Of a DNA stretch of 64,000 nt, positions 45,940 to 60,087 are shown piece after piece (positions within the stretch are counted from its first letter, which is position 1; each line of letters starts with the position of its first letter). The stretch is from Homarus americanus. Its lineage: Eukaryota; Arthropoda; Malacostraca; Decapoda; Nephropidae. The notes under the pieces are model-generated. The model was not told where the DNA came from, made no database searches, and saw nothing but the letters and a program-made list of their open reading frames with translations. Location of the stretch: positions 6,924,727 to 6,988,726 of the forward strand of contig NW_024737068.1 in NCBI RefSeq assembly GCF_018991925.1. The letters are read 5' to 3'. Position numbers and translations under genes: made by a program.

Positions 45940-46864
45940 TGCATTAGGATGGTTAATCATCTGGTGGAATAAGTTGGTTGTGGTTAATCTTCGGGTAATC
46001 CATTTTATTGTCTCTTATACAGTATCTCAGTTTTATACTGATGATTTTTCTCTACCACGTTAAAATCAACCGAGGTGTTTTATGATGTTAGTGAATGTGA
46101 TAATCCCCGCAAGAAATAAATAAAATAAAAGTACAGATGAGGTGGCAAAGTAAATCTTGTATTTCTGTACAGTATATGTTTACATGTAGGCTGTAGGTAA
46201 GATCACTGATACCTACAGTATAATACTCGATCTACTATTTATACTCTTCTCAATTTTTCTCGAAATTTTAATCACAAAAACTTGTTATAGGTCAGTCGCG
46301 AGTCTGGTCTACAAGTTTTCACAGACAAGTGCTCTGTAGTGACTTGCATTAATTAAATGATTGTGATAACACTTGTAACTTGATTCATGCTGTCAAAATT
46401 ACAGGATGACTAGCATGTTGATTCAGTAATAGAATATATATGTGACACATTTGCTGTCTTCGGGTATTATTACCCACTGCCGCTACAGTTCATTGTTACC
46501 AAACCTGGCTTGGTAGCGTTATATCTTACAGGGATCTGATTGAGAATATTCCTATATTTAGCAATGGGAGTGTAAGGTCTGCCTTTTTTATTGCATACCA
46601 TTAGAAACCTTAAATCGACGCCTTGTCAAATTCGGGTTATTGGAAAAATTTGGGAATTATTTGAAAATTACTCAATTTTGCATGGCAGTTTTGTTGAGCC
46701 ACCCTAAGAAAATCCTGTTTAAAGTGGGTTTATTATATCCTTGTTGTTGTTACATCAGGTGGGACAGTACCTGGGAGATAACATATTCTCTAATAATCTG
46801 ATGAATGGATAACTTTGAATCACTATGGTAACTGTTCCTTCATCACACCTGATGTTGGTCTATG
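45940..46864. other. Unique-looking sequence, no gene recognised
   Basis: AT-rich, with no long frame of note and no array. Confidence 0.6.
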
Positions 46865-46872
46865 TTGTAAGG

Positions 46873-47566
46873 CAGTGGTTCTCAACCTTGTTTGCCCCAT
46901 GCACCCCTTTCACCATATGTCAGGATGTCATTTCCCCTCCTTTCCAAGATTGTCTGCCTCAAAAAGTGCATTCCAAATAATATGCATATAATACTGAAAA
47001 TCCTTTATTTTTTCCATATTAGTACATATACATTTACAATTTTACATGGATTATTTTTATAGTGGAGTTTTACAAATTAAATGCCAATTGAAAATGTTGA
47101 TGGATTTATAAAACTTGAATAAAAGTAAAATAGTTTTTTATTTATTTATAATGAATTACTTAACAGACCAAACTGAAGCATAATGCAATAAACAAAAAAT
47201 TCAATAGAATACCAGGATATTGTAAATTTGTAATTAATTTTATTCGGATGAAGATTACAGTCAATGAGAAACCTGTGATTGTTTTTTCTTCGCCAATTCT
47301 GGGATACGCGGAGGAGTGCTTGAAAGGGCACAACGCAGGTCATTTTCTACCTCTAATCTACTACGTTGCTTCGTTTTAATTTGCAACAGAGTTGAAAAGC
47401 CTGACTCACAAAGATATGTCGACACAAACGGAAGCAATGCACGGATAGCTCTTTCTGCCACTTTTGGGTAGGAATCGCACATCAAGGCCAAAATTCTGTG
47501 ATTGATTTCTCATCGAACATATTTCTTGCTCCCGAATCAGTTTTCCCCCCTGGTTGAGAACCCCTG
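46873..47566 (-). mobile_element. 694-bp hAT (Charlie-like) deletion derivative with 8-bp TSD
   Basis: Terminal inverted repeats CAGTGGTTCTCAACC (46873-46887) and its near-complement GGTTGAGAACCCCTG (47552-47566) are flanked by TTGTAAGG on both sides (46865-46872 and 47567-47574). An 8-bp target duplication and CAGNGGTTCTCAACC ends are hallmarks of hAT-Charlie type elements. The interior keeps only the 3' end of a transposase gene, read on the - strand. It therefore arose by internal deletion and would depend on another hAT for movement. Confidence 0.92.
47261..47491 (-). pseudogene. hAT transposase C-terminal (dimerisation) fragment
   Basis: 76 codons containing SYPKVAERAIRALLPFVSTY followed by LCESGFSTLLQIKTKQRSRL and VENDLRCALSSTPPRI. 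This is the conserved end of the hATC dimerisation region in ZBED5/SCAND3-like transposases (LPFxTTYLCExGFSxLxxIKTKxRxRLxVExDLRxxLS). The zinc finger and catalytic RNase H-like core are missing because the element is internally deleted; the terminal inverted repeat lies only 60 bases upstream of the methionine. The stop is at 47261. It is better preserved than the hAT-like remnant at 2905-3509 and clearly a different copy. Confidence 0.88.
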
Positions 47567-47579
47567 TTGTAAGGTGTTT

Positions 47580-48530
47580 ATATTGAGCACAATACATGAC
47601 TGGGGTTACAGGACTGTAAACTGGTCTACTTAGTGTTTACAGGCAGCTGAATTTAGTAAAAAAAGAAAAACTAGTTTCTACTTACAGTTTTGCAGAAAGA
47701 TTAGCAAAGTTTCTTTCTCCAGTGTGAATAAAATATGCCGTGTATAGCTTTGAAATGTGAAAAAAAAATCACTTAATTATTATATTTTTTCTGCAGAATC
47801 ATAAGTTTGAATTCCACTACTGCTACCACTCACCCTCAACTTTAAGTGACAAAGATTTATGGGGCCACCAAACACTTAATTAGAAACTGACTCACAGTAT
47901 GAGAATCAGGACTGGGTTATACATTGGAACACTTACTGGGTGTAGGACAAAATCTCTGTTAGGCACTAAATAAGTACAGTACGGTGTGTTGTGCTGTGAA
48001 CTAAGGGACCTTGTGTGGTGGCTATCCAACACCCAGCACTCCCCAGGACTAACTCCCAGCTCCAGGCACTCTTCCTAAAGCACCGACTTTACTACAATGG
48101 AAACAGTTTGAATTAGAATATTGGAATGTTTTACAGTAGAAGTTTTAGTAATTTTCAATAAAAATGAATATTTTTATCATATACACCTGGCACTTGTAGT
48201 TTTAAAATCATCAGTACATCGTTACTGTTGACTTAACTGAAGTTAAGTATCGTTTAGTGCATGAGTTTATCCAGTTGCCCTTTACCAGTGTTATTATGAT
48301 ACAGGATATATGATGCACAACAAATGTGTAAGGGCTGTATGTTATTTATGATATTGCACGAAAGGTTGGGCAGCCACACTTTACCTGGCATGAAGTTGTG
48401 TGACCTCTATTGACCTAATATTTAACTTTATAATAAATCTCTCTCTGAATGGGTTAAGTTACAGGTGTGTGTAAAGGTATGGCAGAGTTTAGTGTTACCA
48501 AACGAGTACCCTTCACACACACACACACAC
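47580..48530. other. Unique-looking sequence, no gene recognised
   Basis: AT-rich with short open frames only. A CA run at 48516-48534 borders family copy C. Confidence 0.6.
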
Positions 48531-48532
48531 AC

Positions 48533-49612
<1,080 letters not shown>

Positions 49613-49856
49613 GACTCCCTCCCAATCTCTCTTTCTAACTTGTTTTAAGGCCGAGGTCCAGCTGTGCATCAATAGTCATCTAATAATACACTTCAGCTCC
49701 ACACTCACACACCGTCACAATGCCGCGGGCAGCTCACATGAGGATATACACACATACAGCATGTAGCTAATTTCGATTCACCCAGGTGCAGCGCAGTAGG
49801 TCAATGATTCATATATTGAGGTTAGGTCTGCCTATGGCGGATCACCTTGTACAGCT

Positions 49857-52800
49857 GATGTGTTGAGACGGCTGACGATCTCTCACTTCGTAGTTTGACC
49901 TCAATAATGGTCGCCTGATGTGTGAGATAGCTCTATTATCTCTCGCTGGTCACATTGTAGAGCTGGTCACCTGATGTGTGAGATAGCCCTATTATCTCTC
50001 GCTGGTCACAGTGTAGAGCTGGTCGCCCGATGTGTGAGATAGCTCTATTATCTCTCGCTGGTCACAGTGTAGAGCTGGTCACCTGATGTGTGAGATAGTC
50101 CTATTATCTCTCGCTGGTCACAGTGTAGAGCTGGTCGCCTGATGTGTGAGATAGCTCTATTATCTCTCGCTGGTCACAGTGTAGAGCTGGTCGCCTGATG
50201 TGTGAGATAGTCCTATTATCTCTCGCTGGTCACAGTGTAGAGCTGGTCGCCCGATGTGTGAGATTTTCCTATTATCTCTCGCTAGTCACAGTGTAGAGCT
50301 GGTCGCCTGATGTGTGAGATAGTCCTATTATCTCTCGCTAGTCACAGTGTAGAGCTGGTCGCCTGATGTGTGAGATAGTCCTATTATCTCTCGCTAGTCA
50401 CAGTGTAGAGCTGGTCGCCTGATGTGTGAGATAGTCCTATTATCTCTCTCGCTNNNNNNNNNNNNNNNNNNNNNNNNNNNNNNNNNNNNNNNNNNNNNNN
50501 NNNNNNNNNNNNNNNNNNNNNNNNNNNNNNNNNNNNNNNNNNNNNNNNNNNNNTATCTCTCGCTGGTCACAGTGTAGAGCTGGTCGCCCGATGTGTGAGA
50601 TTTTCCTATTATCTCTCGCTGGTCACAGTGTAGAGCTGGTCGCCCGATGTGTGAGATTTTCCTATTATCTCTCGCTCGTCACAGTGTAGAGCTGGTCGCC
50701 TGATGTGTGAGATTTTCCTATTATCTCTCGCTCGTCACAGTGTAGAGCTGGTCGCCTGATGTGTGAGATAGTCCTATTATCTCTCGCTAGTCACAGTGTA
50801 GAGCTGGTTGCCTGATGTGTGAGATAGTCCTATTATCTCTCGCTGGTTACAGTGTAGAGCTGGTCTCCTGATGTGTGAGATAGTCCTATTATCTCTCGCT
50901 AGTCACAGTGTAGAGCTGGTCGCCTGATGTGTGAGATAGTCCTATTATCTCTCGCTCGTCACAGTGTAGAGCTGGTCGCCCGATGTGAGATAGTCCTATT
51001 ATCTCTCGCTGTGGTCACAGTGTAGGCTGGTCGCCTGATGTGGCCGGAGATAGTCTATTATCTCTCGCTGAGTCACAGTCAGCAAGAGCTGGTCGCCTGA
51101 TGGCCTTGAGATAGTCCTATTATCTCTCGCTGGTCACAGTGTAGAGCTGGTCACCTGATGTGTGAGATAGTCCTATTATCTCTCGCTGGTCACAGTGTAG
51201 AGCTGGTCGCCCGATGTGTGAGATAGTCCTATTATCTCTCGCTAGTCACAGTGTAGAGCTGGTCGCCTGATGTGTGAGATAGTCCTATTATCTCTCGCTG
51301 GTCACAGTGTAGAGCTGGTCGCCTGATGTGTGAGATAGTCCTATTATCTCTCGCTGGTCACAGTGTAGAGCTGGTCACCTGATGTGTGAGATTTTCCTAT
51401 TATCTCTCGCTAGTCACAGTGTAGAGCTGGTCGCCTGATGTGTGAGATAGTCCTATTATCTCTCGCTGGTCACAGTGTAGAGCTGGTCGCCCGATGTGTG
51501 AGATTTTCCTATTATCTCTCGCTGGTCACAGTGTAGAGCTGGTCGCCCGATGTGTGAGATTTTCCTATTATCTCTCGCTCGTCACAGTGTAGAGCTGGTC
51601 GCCTGATGTGTGAGATTTTCCTATTATCTCTCGCTCGTCACAGTGTAGAGCTGGTCGCCTGATGTGTGAGATAGTCCTATTATCTCTCGCTAGTCACAGT
51701 GTAGAGCTGGTTGCCTGATGTGTGAGATAGTCCTATTATCTCTCGCTGGTTACAGTGTAGAGCTGGTCTCCTGATGTGTGAGATAGTCCTATTATCTCTC
51801 GCTAGTCACAGTGTAGAGCTGGTCGCCTGATGTGTGAGATAGTCCTATTATCTCTCGCTCGTCACAGTGTAGAGCTGGTCGCCCGATGTGTGAGATTTTC
51901 CTATTATCTCTCGCTCGTCACAGTGTAGAGCTGGTCGCCCGATGTGTGAGATTTTCCTATTATCTCTCGCTAGTCACAGTGTAGAGCTGGTCGCCCCTGA
52001 TGTGTGAGATAGCTCTATTATCTCTCGCTGGTCACATTGTAGAGCTGGTCACCTGATGTGTGAGATAGCCCTATTATCTCTCGCTGGTCACAGTGTAGAG
52101 CTGGTCGCCCGATGTGTGAGATAGCTCTATTATCTCTCGCTGGTCACAGTGTAGAGCTGGTCACCTGATGTGTGAGATAGTCCTATTATCTCTCGCTGGT
52201 CACAGTGTAGAGCTGGTCGCCTGATGTGTGAGATAGCTCTATTATCTCTCGCTGGTCACAGTGTAGAGCTGGTCGCCTGATGTGTGAGATAGTCCTATTA
52301 TCTCTCGCTGGTCACAGTGTAGAGCTGGTCGCCCGATGTGTGAGATTTTCCTATTATCTCTCGCTAGTCACAGTGTAGAGCTGGTCGCCTGATGTGTGAG
52401 ATAGTCCTATTATCTCTCGCTAGTCACAGTGTAGAGCTGGTCGCCTGATGTGTGAGATAGTCCTATTATCTCTCGCTAGTCACAGTGTAGAGCTGGTCGC
52501 CTGATGCGAGATAGTCCCATTACTTCTCGCTAGTCACAGTGTAGAGCTGGTCGCCCGATGTGAGATTTTCCCATATCTTCAGTCACAGTAGAGCTGGTCG
52601 CCTGATGTGAGATAGTCCCATTATTCCCTCGCTGGTCACAGTGTAGAGCTGGTCGCCTGATGTGGTGAGATAGTCCTATTATCTCTCATGGTCACAGTGT
52701 AGAGCTGGTCGCCTGATGTGTGAGAGATAGTCCTATTATTCTCGCTGGTCACAGTGTATTGGTCACCTGATGTGTGAGATTTTCCAAGACTTCACAATAC

Positions 52801-53641
52801 AGTGTAGAGCTGGTCGCCTGATGTGAGATAGTCCTGCCATCTCTCGCTGGTCACAGTGTAGAGCTGCTGCCTGATGTGTGAGATAGTCCTATCTCTCGCT
52901 GGCGCCAGTGTAGAGCTGGTCACCGATGTGAGATTTTCCTTTATTATCTCTCGCTTCGTCACAGTGTAGAGCTGGTCGCCCGATGTGTGATTCTATTATT
53001 TCGCTCGTCACAGTGTAGAGCTGGTCGCCTGATGTGTGAGATAGTCCCACATTCTCGCTAGTCATGTAGAGCTGGTCGCCTGATGTGTGAGATAGTCCTA
53101 TTATCTCTTCGCTGGTCATGCGGTGAGCTGGTCGCCTGATGTGTGAGATAGTCCTATTATCTCGCTAGTCACAGTGTAGAGCTGGCCGCCTGATGTGAGA
53201 TAGTCCTATTATCTCTTCGCTCGTCAAGCAGCAGTAGAGCTGGTTGCCTGATGTGTGAGATAGTTTATTATCTTCGCTCGTCACAGTGTATTGTCGCCCG
53301 ATGTGTGAGATTTTCCTATTATCTCTCGCTGGTCACAGTGTAGAGCTGGTCGCCTGATGTGTGAGATAGTCCTATTATCTCTCGCTAGTCACAGTGTAGA
53401 GCTGGTCGCCTGATGTGTGAGATAGTCCTATTATCTCTCGCTGGTCACAGTGTAGAGCTGGTCGCCTGATGTGTGAGATAGTCCTATTATCTCTCGCTGG
53501 TCACAGTGTAGAGCTGGTCGCCCGATGTGTGAGATTTTCCTATTATCTCTCGCTCGTCACAGTGTAGAGCTGGTCGCCCGATGTGTGAGATTTTCCTATT
53601 ATCTCTCGCTGGTCACAGTGTAGAGCTGGTCGCCCGATGTG
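49857..53641 (+). repeat. 56-bp satellite array, more than 65 copies
   Basis: Units contain GTCACAGTGTAGAGCTGGTC and GCCTGATGTGTGAGATAGTC, then CTATTATCTCTCGCT. GAGATA and TATCTC form a small inverted repeat in most units. Variants (TTTTCC for TAGTCC, CCCGATG for CCTGATG, CTCGTC/CTAGTC/CTGGTC) form higher-order blocks. Units at 50980-51110 and 52500-53300 carry many short indels. A 100-N gap lies at 50454-50553, so the true length is unknown. Confidence 0.97.
50454..50553. other. 100-N assembly gap inside the satellite
   Basis: Exactly 100 Ns, the usual placeholder for a gap of unknown size. Confidence 0.99.
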
Positions 53642-54277
53642 TTGGTTTTCGGCAGCGTTTGTATTAGGATTGATTTTCAAATGACAACCAATGTATGTCA
53701 ACAGCTGTTTACGGGTGTTACTGATGCAAGGAGTAAAATCATTAACTGTCATCCACGTATTCAAAGCGTTGTTTTTTTGTGTCAATATGAGGAAAGGGAA
53801 ATACTTTATCGTAGCTTGTGAAGGCAGGATACAGTGAGTAGTACATGTAACTTTAGTGGGTCAAGGAAGGCAAACATTTCGTAGCCAGCAACACCGAGGA
53901 ACTCCTTGTGACAAGTACCAACCAGTTCTGTAATACAGCAAGATGCAGGTGGATGTTATTGTAGGTAAAGCCACAGCTGTGTTGCTACATCTGTTGTTTA
54001 CACCATCATCCTGGTGTCAGCTTCTTCGTGCTGACGGGAAAAAATGGTACAGTGTCTCTCAGTGGTACACGTTATTCCTGAACCATCTGTGATGAACAGT
54101 TGCGTTACTTGATCTCCTCACTTGTTGAGCAATGTGAGAAGTTCAGTGTTAGTGGCTTCTGCCTGGTGGTTCTGCTGCCACCTCTTGTGAAGAAGCTTAT
54201 AAGACTCTCCTCTCCACTGTGAATGTGAGTCATCAACACGCTAGTCTCTAGTGTGTATTCCCATAGTAGTGATCCAG

Positions 54278-54308
<31 letters not shown>

Positions 54309-55315
54309 CATTGTTCCTCGTCGGTGAGGGTGACATGAAGTGATGGTGATAGTGTGTGTGTGTGTGTGTAGTTCATGACTCTCCCTGACATCTTGTTTAT
54401 ACCATGGCGAAAAACTTACTAAATATTGAAGTACTTGATTTATATTTTACTGAATTTAAATATGTTTTCTTTTTTAATTAATTGATATTTGAAGGTTAAA
54501 GTGGTTCCCGTAAGTTAAGGGCAGTACTGTACCTAGAAAGCACACTGCAGGTGTAGTCTTTTTCGGTACACAATGAGGCAGTGTGGCTACCATTGCACTC
54601 GACTGCCTTCACTTCTGGGTGGACTAGGGGTGCCCCGGACTTGAACCAACGCTATGAGTGCTGAGACAGTTTAAACATGGCCAAGGGTGTTGTTATGTGT
54701 TTTGTCTCACCGAGAACTATTGTTTGATAATAGACTTCGAGCTGCTTATTTCCTAAACATTATATCTTTTAAATCAATCACTAACTTACTCAGTATGAAA
54801 TTGCCTCATCTAAAAAAAAATCAATTCACCTTAAAGAAGAATTTTGGGGGGGCCAACTTTCATATTATATTTAACCACAAAAATGAAACTTCTTATTTAA
54901 ATTTGCACTCTGCGCCTCGATCAAAATGGATCTCGAGTCATATATCAGACAATTATTATTATTTGCGTCATATTTATCATCATCGTAGCTTCATTCAAGC
55001 AAGTGTTCTGTGGCTTTAAGTTCCTGTACTGGGGCTTATAGAGATTTATTACAATTTATCTAAAGTATACACGTATCCTGGGCTGGATAATTCAATCGAG
55101 GTTTAACGGGTGTAATTACTCGTATGCAGTTTTGTAGATTAAATTCATAAGTATTAAGCATTATATTTACAATTCTTATTTCCTTACCATACTGGTATTT
55201 GATTCAAGTTGTAAAAATAAGTATTAAAGTATTATTTATAAGTGGTAGTGAAGGCGGTGTGCAGTAACCTCGGGTTGGCCAGTCACTAGACACACTTACA
55301 AGATTCAGGTTTTTC
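53642..55315. other. Mixed sequence with GT runs, no gene recognised
   Basis: GT runs at about 54283-54308 and 54352-54369. An AT-rich frame at 54687-55019 (+, 110 codons) has no recognisable domain. A weak tRNA-like stretch near 54585-54660 was considered and not supported. Confidence 0.55.
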
Positions 55316-55317
55316 CC

Positions 55318-56130
55318 AGTCGAGTTATCCGGTCGTCTAGTCGTCCAGTCGTTGAGTCGTCTAATCATCCATTCGTTCAGTCGTCCAGTCGGTCAGCCAT
55401 CCAGTCGTCTAGTCATCCAGTCGTCCAGTCAACTAGTCATCCAGTCAACCAGTTATCTAGTTAAATAGTCGTCCAGTCGTTTAGTCAACCAGTAGTCCAG
55501 TCATCCAGTCAAATAGTCGTCCAGTCATCCAGTCAAATAGTCGTCCAGTCATCCAGTCAAGTAATCATCCAGTCAACCAGTTATCCAGTCAAATAGTCGT
55601 CCAGTCGTTTAGTCAATCAATAGTTCAGTCATCCAGTCAAATAGTCGTCCAGTCGTTTAGTTAACCAGTCAATCACTCATCTAGTTAATTATTAGTTCAG
55701 TCATCCAGCAACCAGTAATCCAGTCAACTAGTCGTTCGGGTCCTTCAATCGTTCAATCAACCAATCATCCAGTCGTCCAGTCACTCATCCATCTAATCAA
55801 CCAGTTATTCAGTCCTCCAATCATCCAGTAATTCAGTCAACCAGTCATCCAGTCAACCGGTCGTCTAGTCACCCAGTCGTTCAATCATCCAGTCAATTTG
55901 TTATCCAATCAACCAGTCATCCACTAAATCAGTCGTCCAGTCGTCCAGTTAATCAGTCTTCCAATCGTCCAGTCAACTCGTTATCCAGTTAATCAGTCGT
56001 CCAGCTAACCAGTCATCCAGGCATCCAATCAACCAATAATCCAGTCATCCAGTCAAATAGTTGTCCAGTTGTTTAGTCAACCATTCAACCAGTCATTCAT
56101 TCGTCCAGTTAACCAATCATCTAGCCAACC
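55318..56130 (+). repeat. Degenerate 8-9 bp array (CCAGTCGTC / CCAGTCAAC)
   Basis: About 0.8 kb of CAGTC-based octamers and nonamers (CAGTCATC, TAGTCGTC, CAGTCAAC), with some longer recurrences such as CAGTCAAATAGTCGTCCAGT. Confidence 0.92.
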
Positions 56131-56132
56131 AG

Positions 56133-56255
56133 TCAACCTTACCTTACCTTACCTTACCTTACATATCCTATCCTAACCTAACGTAACCTAACCTACCTTA
56201 ACCTACCCTGCCCTACCCTTCCTTACCTTAGCTTAACCTAACCTAACCTAACCTG
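56133..56255 (+). repeat. CCTTA / CCTAA pentamer run
   Basis: Five CTTAC units, degraded CCTAACC sequence, then four CCTAA units at about 56229-56252 (TTAGG on the - strand). It joins the CAGTC array. Confidence 0.85.
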
Positions 56256-56328
56256 CGGAAGAGGTGTACAGGAGCTCTTAAATACAGTTGCTAAATTTAC
56301 TTCGCCCACGTCCATTTGCGGGACAGAG

Positions 56329-56449
<121 letters not shown>

Positions 56450-56764
56450 TAAAATAATTCGAGAACAGATATATAGATTTACTTCAAAATTGTCAAACAT
56501 TTGGTGTAAAACGAATTGAATTGATCCAATGATTGAATGGTAATGCGATTTTTCGGAATTAAGTAAATAAGTTATGTAAAACATGTAGTAAAGCTTTATG
56601 GAAAGATAAATATTATACACTGAGAATACCGTAAGAGATACAAAAAAAAAACATGACATGAAATATATAGAAATAATCGTCTTTTGTGGACTGTTATCAT
56701 GGTAGAGTAAATACGCGAAGTAGTGACGCTCTTAGTGTAAATTAATGTTGGCTTCGATTTCTTT

Positions 56765-58690
56765 AATGGCCGCCTAACTAGAGGTGGCCATGCCGAGGAA
56801 AGGCAGTCAGAGGCCTGTATAGGATCCCTCCATTGCTCTTAATAGTCTTGTCACAGGGTGTTTTGAAGCCTAGTACTGTTGATGGTAGACTGTTCTACTG
56901 GTCTGCCATCTTCTGTGTACAGAAGCATTTCCTTATATTCATCCTGCATGACATCTTACGAGCTTGAAGTTGTGTCCTCCAGTGACATCACAAAAAATTT
57001 GCCTGGGTTTACCTCATCCATCACTTTCAAGATTTTGAATGTCTATGAGAGCCGGCCTATTCTTGCCCGAAGAGTTGTGAGTCCTTAGGCCCTCAGTCTA
57101 TTTGGATAGTGAGATGATAAAGTTCAGGAATAACCTTAGTGGCTCTGTGTTACTCCTTTTATAAGGCTGTTAGGTCTTTCTGGAGGTGAATTTTCCATGC
57201 CTGTATACGGTAATTAAATCTTGGTTGGCTTTTTTTCACTGCTGTTAACACTTGTTGCCGCTTCCTTCGGTGATTGGTCTATCTCGACGCCTAGATCTTC
57301 TCCATATCAACAGTAACCAAGAAAGAGTTCTTCACATAATGATAGTGATTGGGTTTTTGTCCCACACACATTACATTGTGTAGTGTTAAAAAGCATTTGT
57401 TAGTCCTGCAACCATTTGAACAACTCATGCAGATGTTTTTTGTTTGGTTACAACATCATCTTGACTTGTCACCTTCCCAAATACCTTCGTGTCGTCTGCA
57501 AACATGTTAATGTGACTTGGTTTATTTTTATCCATGTCGTTATTGAAGATCACAAAAAGGTGGGTCCAAGGATAAAATCATTGTTATACTCCACTGAGAA
57601 CCTTTTAACGACCCAGTTGTTAATCTACTTCAATATTTTGCCTGTGATGTTATGTTCCTGAATCTTAGAGGCCAGCCATACTTGTGGAACTTTGTCCGCT
57701 GGTAAACCTTGGTCCAAATAATCTGTTGCCGTTTCAAGGAAAGTAATATAGTTTGTCAGACAATACTTGCTCTCCATGAATCTATGTTGTGATGCGTTGA
57801 TAAGAGACTATGTTCAGTCAGATGTTGGATGATGGCGTCCCTCAGAATTTTCTCAGTTTGCGTATAATGTGCTGTTAGGCTGTATTTATCTACCCTTCTT
57901 GTGTACTGGGGTGAATTTAGCTCATTTCCAGTCCTTAAGTGTTTTTCCTTGGTCCAGAGATTTCTTGAGTAGGAGTCTTAGTGGTGTGCAGATCTCGTTT
58001 GCCACCTCCCTTTTGACCTTGGGTCTCTGCTCCGTCCGATCCAGGAGCTTTGATTTCTTTCAGGCTGGTTATTTTCTTTTGATATTTGTAATTATTATCT
58101 CTCTTAATTTATATCCCACCACTGAGGTATGCATTCTCCTTTGCGCTGACATGTTATCCATCGTCTTTTGTGTGAACAATGATATAAAGTACCTATTTAG
58201 GTCATCTACTGTCTGTCTGTCATCCCCCAGGGCCATGTTGTTTTCATCTCTTATACTAGAGGGCCAACAGTATCCTTGGCTTTCATTTGGTTCCTAAGAT
58301 ATGCATAAAAGGACTCGGGATTTATCTTAAAATTTTGGGTTAATTTCATCACCAATTGCGGTTTTGTTGATTTGATTTCCTGAATGGCCACATTAATAGT
58401 TTCTTTTTTTTTGTATAATACATAGTCAGCATTGCTTGTGCTCTGGTATTCTTTCCACGGTTGATAATTTCTCTTGAAGGCTTACATGGAATTGTGATTC
58501 ATCCACCTGGTCTTACTTCCTTTCTTCCTTGATATCCGGGGTATAGGCGACATTGCTCCACAGCTGCCTCAAGGATTATCATTAATTATTATCATGATTT
58601 GTCTGTGTCTGATTCATCTTTAATGATATTCCCCCAGTTGATTCTTTGTAGTTCGTCCTTCATGAGCTGGAAATGCCCATGGAGGTCAGG
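56765..58690 (-). pseudogene. CR1/L2-like LINE ORF2 remnant (reverse transcriptase region)
   Basis: Read on the - strand, pieces in several frames appear in the correct order for an ORF2. First is a post-endonuclease linker (EYQSTSNADYVLYKKK, FKINPESFYAYLRNQMKAKD), then KAPGSDG, EICTPLRLLLKKSLDQGK followed by TLKDWK. The palm follows as MFADDTKVFGKVTSQDD with FVIFNNDMDKN just before it. Last are a WLQD/LFNT block and HRATKVIPELYHL. Stops and frameshifts occur throughout. The 3' boundary (TAATGGCC) and adjacent sequence match the shorter copy at 7385-7905. The endonuclease and 5' end are absent. Confidence 0.78.
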
Positions 58691-58694
58691 TTTG

Positions 58695-58885
58695 GATCAG
58701 GTTAAGGTTATTTTAGGTTAGGTTAAATTGGTTAGATCACGTCAGGCATGTTAGTTCAGGTTAGATTGGGTAGATAGCGTCAGGTTAGATTGTTGTTAGG
58801 TTAGACTGGTTATAGATGAGGTTCAATTGGTAATCTCAAACAGGTTAGCTTAGACAGATTAGGGTAAGTCAGGTTATTCTGATTG
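58695..58885 (+). repeat. Degenerate TTAGG-like repeats (AGGTTAGATTGG)
   Basis: Irregular AGGTTA and TTGGTTAGA motifs, strongly diverged. Confidence 0.6.
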
Positions 58886-58935
58886 GTTACGGTCATTTTA
58901 TATGAACTTGTAATACGAAACAGTAATAAAGAAAT

Positions 58936-59069
<134 letters not shown>

Positions 59070-59289
59070 GCACAGTAAAGAATGTGAGTTTTGACCCCAC
59101 TTTATAATCTGTCTCAGTAACAAGGTTTTGTCTAGCGATATCTGTAGTATCTTTCCTCCTGACTAATGATCGTGTCAGCTCACAGAGACAAACAGGTACT
59201 CACCCACACCGAGCAGCCACTTACACTCTGGCTATTGGTAAGTGATGGCGGGTCTCTGCCTTAGGCCATTGATTCTGTTGACACAAACT

Positions 59290-59430
59290 GTTAGACCGAG
59301 TCTTATGTTGGACTGATTCTTAAGGACGATGACTTAACCCCTTGAGGAGGTTGATTTAACCCTTTAAGGACGATGACCTAACCCCTTGATGACGATGACT
59401 TAACTCCTTGAGGACGATGACTCAAGCTCT
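59290..59430 (+). repeat. Degenerate repeats (GACGATGACTTAACCCCTTG)
   Basis: Five to six diverged units of about 20-24 bp. Confidence 0.8.
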
Positions 59431-60050
59431 TAAAGTCTTCAAAGAATTGTAATTGTCACCAAACCGTTCAATGCTCTCGTCACTTTAGGATATTTTTTTT
59501 ATATTACCACCAGATGGCAAATTTTAAAACGAAGAAGTATATTTGTGTGTCTCTCTCTCTCTCTCTCTCTCTCATCGTTAATCACCGCTCTGAGTTTTTT
59601 TATGTAAGTAGAACGGGTCCAAACAGAATAAACATGGCAGCTTAATTTTAGGTATTTGCTGGTGTATACAGACCGCAGAGGGTAGTTTACGTTAGGTTAG
59701 GTTAGGTTAGACTTAAACCATTATGAATAAAATCCCGAAACTTGAAATAATATGCGTATGTAATCAACTCCTATAAAAGACCTTTGGTGAGAGTGAAAAA
59801 AACCCATAGAACTTGAACTAGGTGTTATTGAGGGATGTAATGCAGTCTTCTAGTACTAAGTGGTATACAAAGCGAATTTAATACCTTCAGTAAGACCAAA
59901 TTCCACCTTCACTCTTAAATACCATGAAAGAAAGAAATAAAACGCTTCCTGTTGTAATTGTTGGTCCTTGAAGTATCTCATTGGACTTGGGTAGAAATCA
60001 TTTAATGTAAAAAAATAAAAAAATAACACACACACACACACACACGCGCG

Positions 60051-60087
<37 letters not shown>

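Noticed and set aside
52889..53785. Frames on the - strand reading SHTSGDQLYTVTSE-type repeats
   Set aside because: They are fragments of the 56-bp satellite; 56 is not a multiple of three and indels break them quickly.
54585..54665. Possible tRNA gene or SINE head
   Set aside because: A GGGGTGCCCCGGACTTGAACC stretch hints at an inverted tRNA 3' half, but no closed cloverleaf or A box could be placed.
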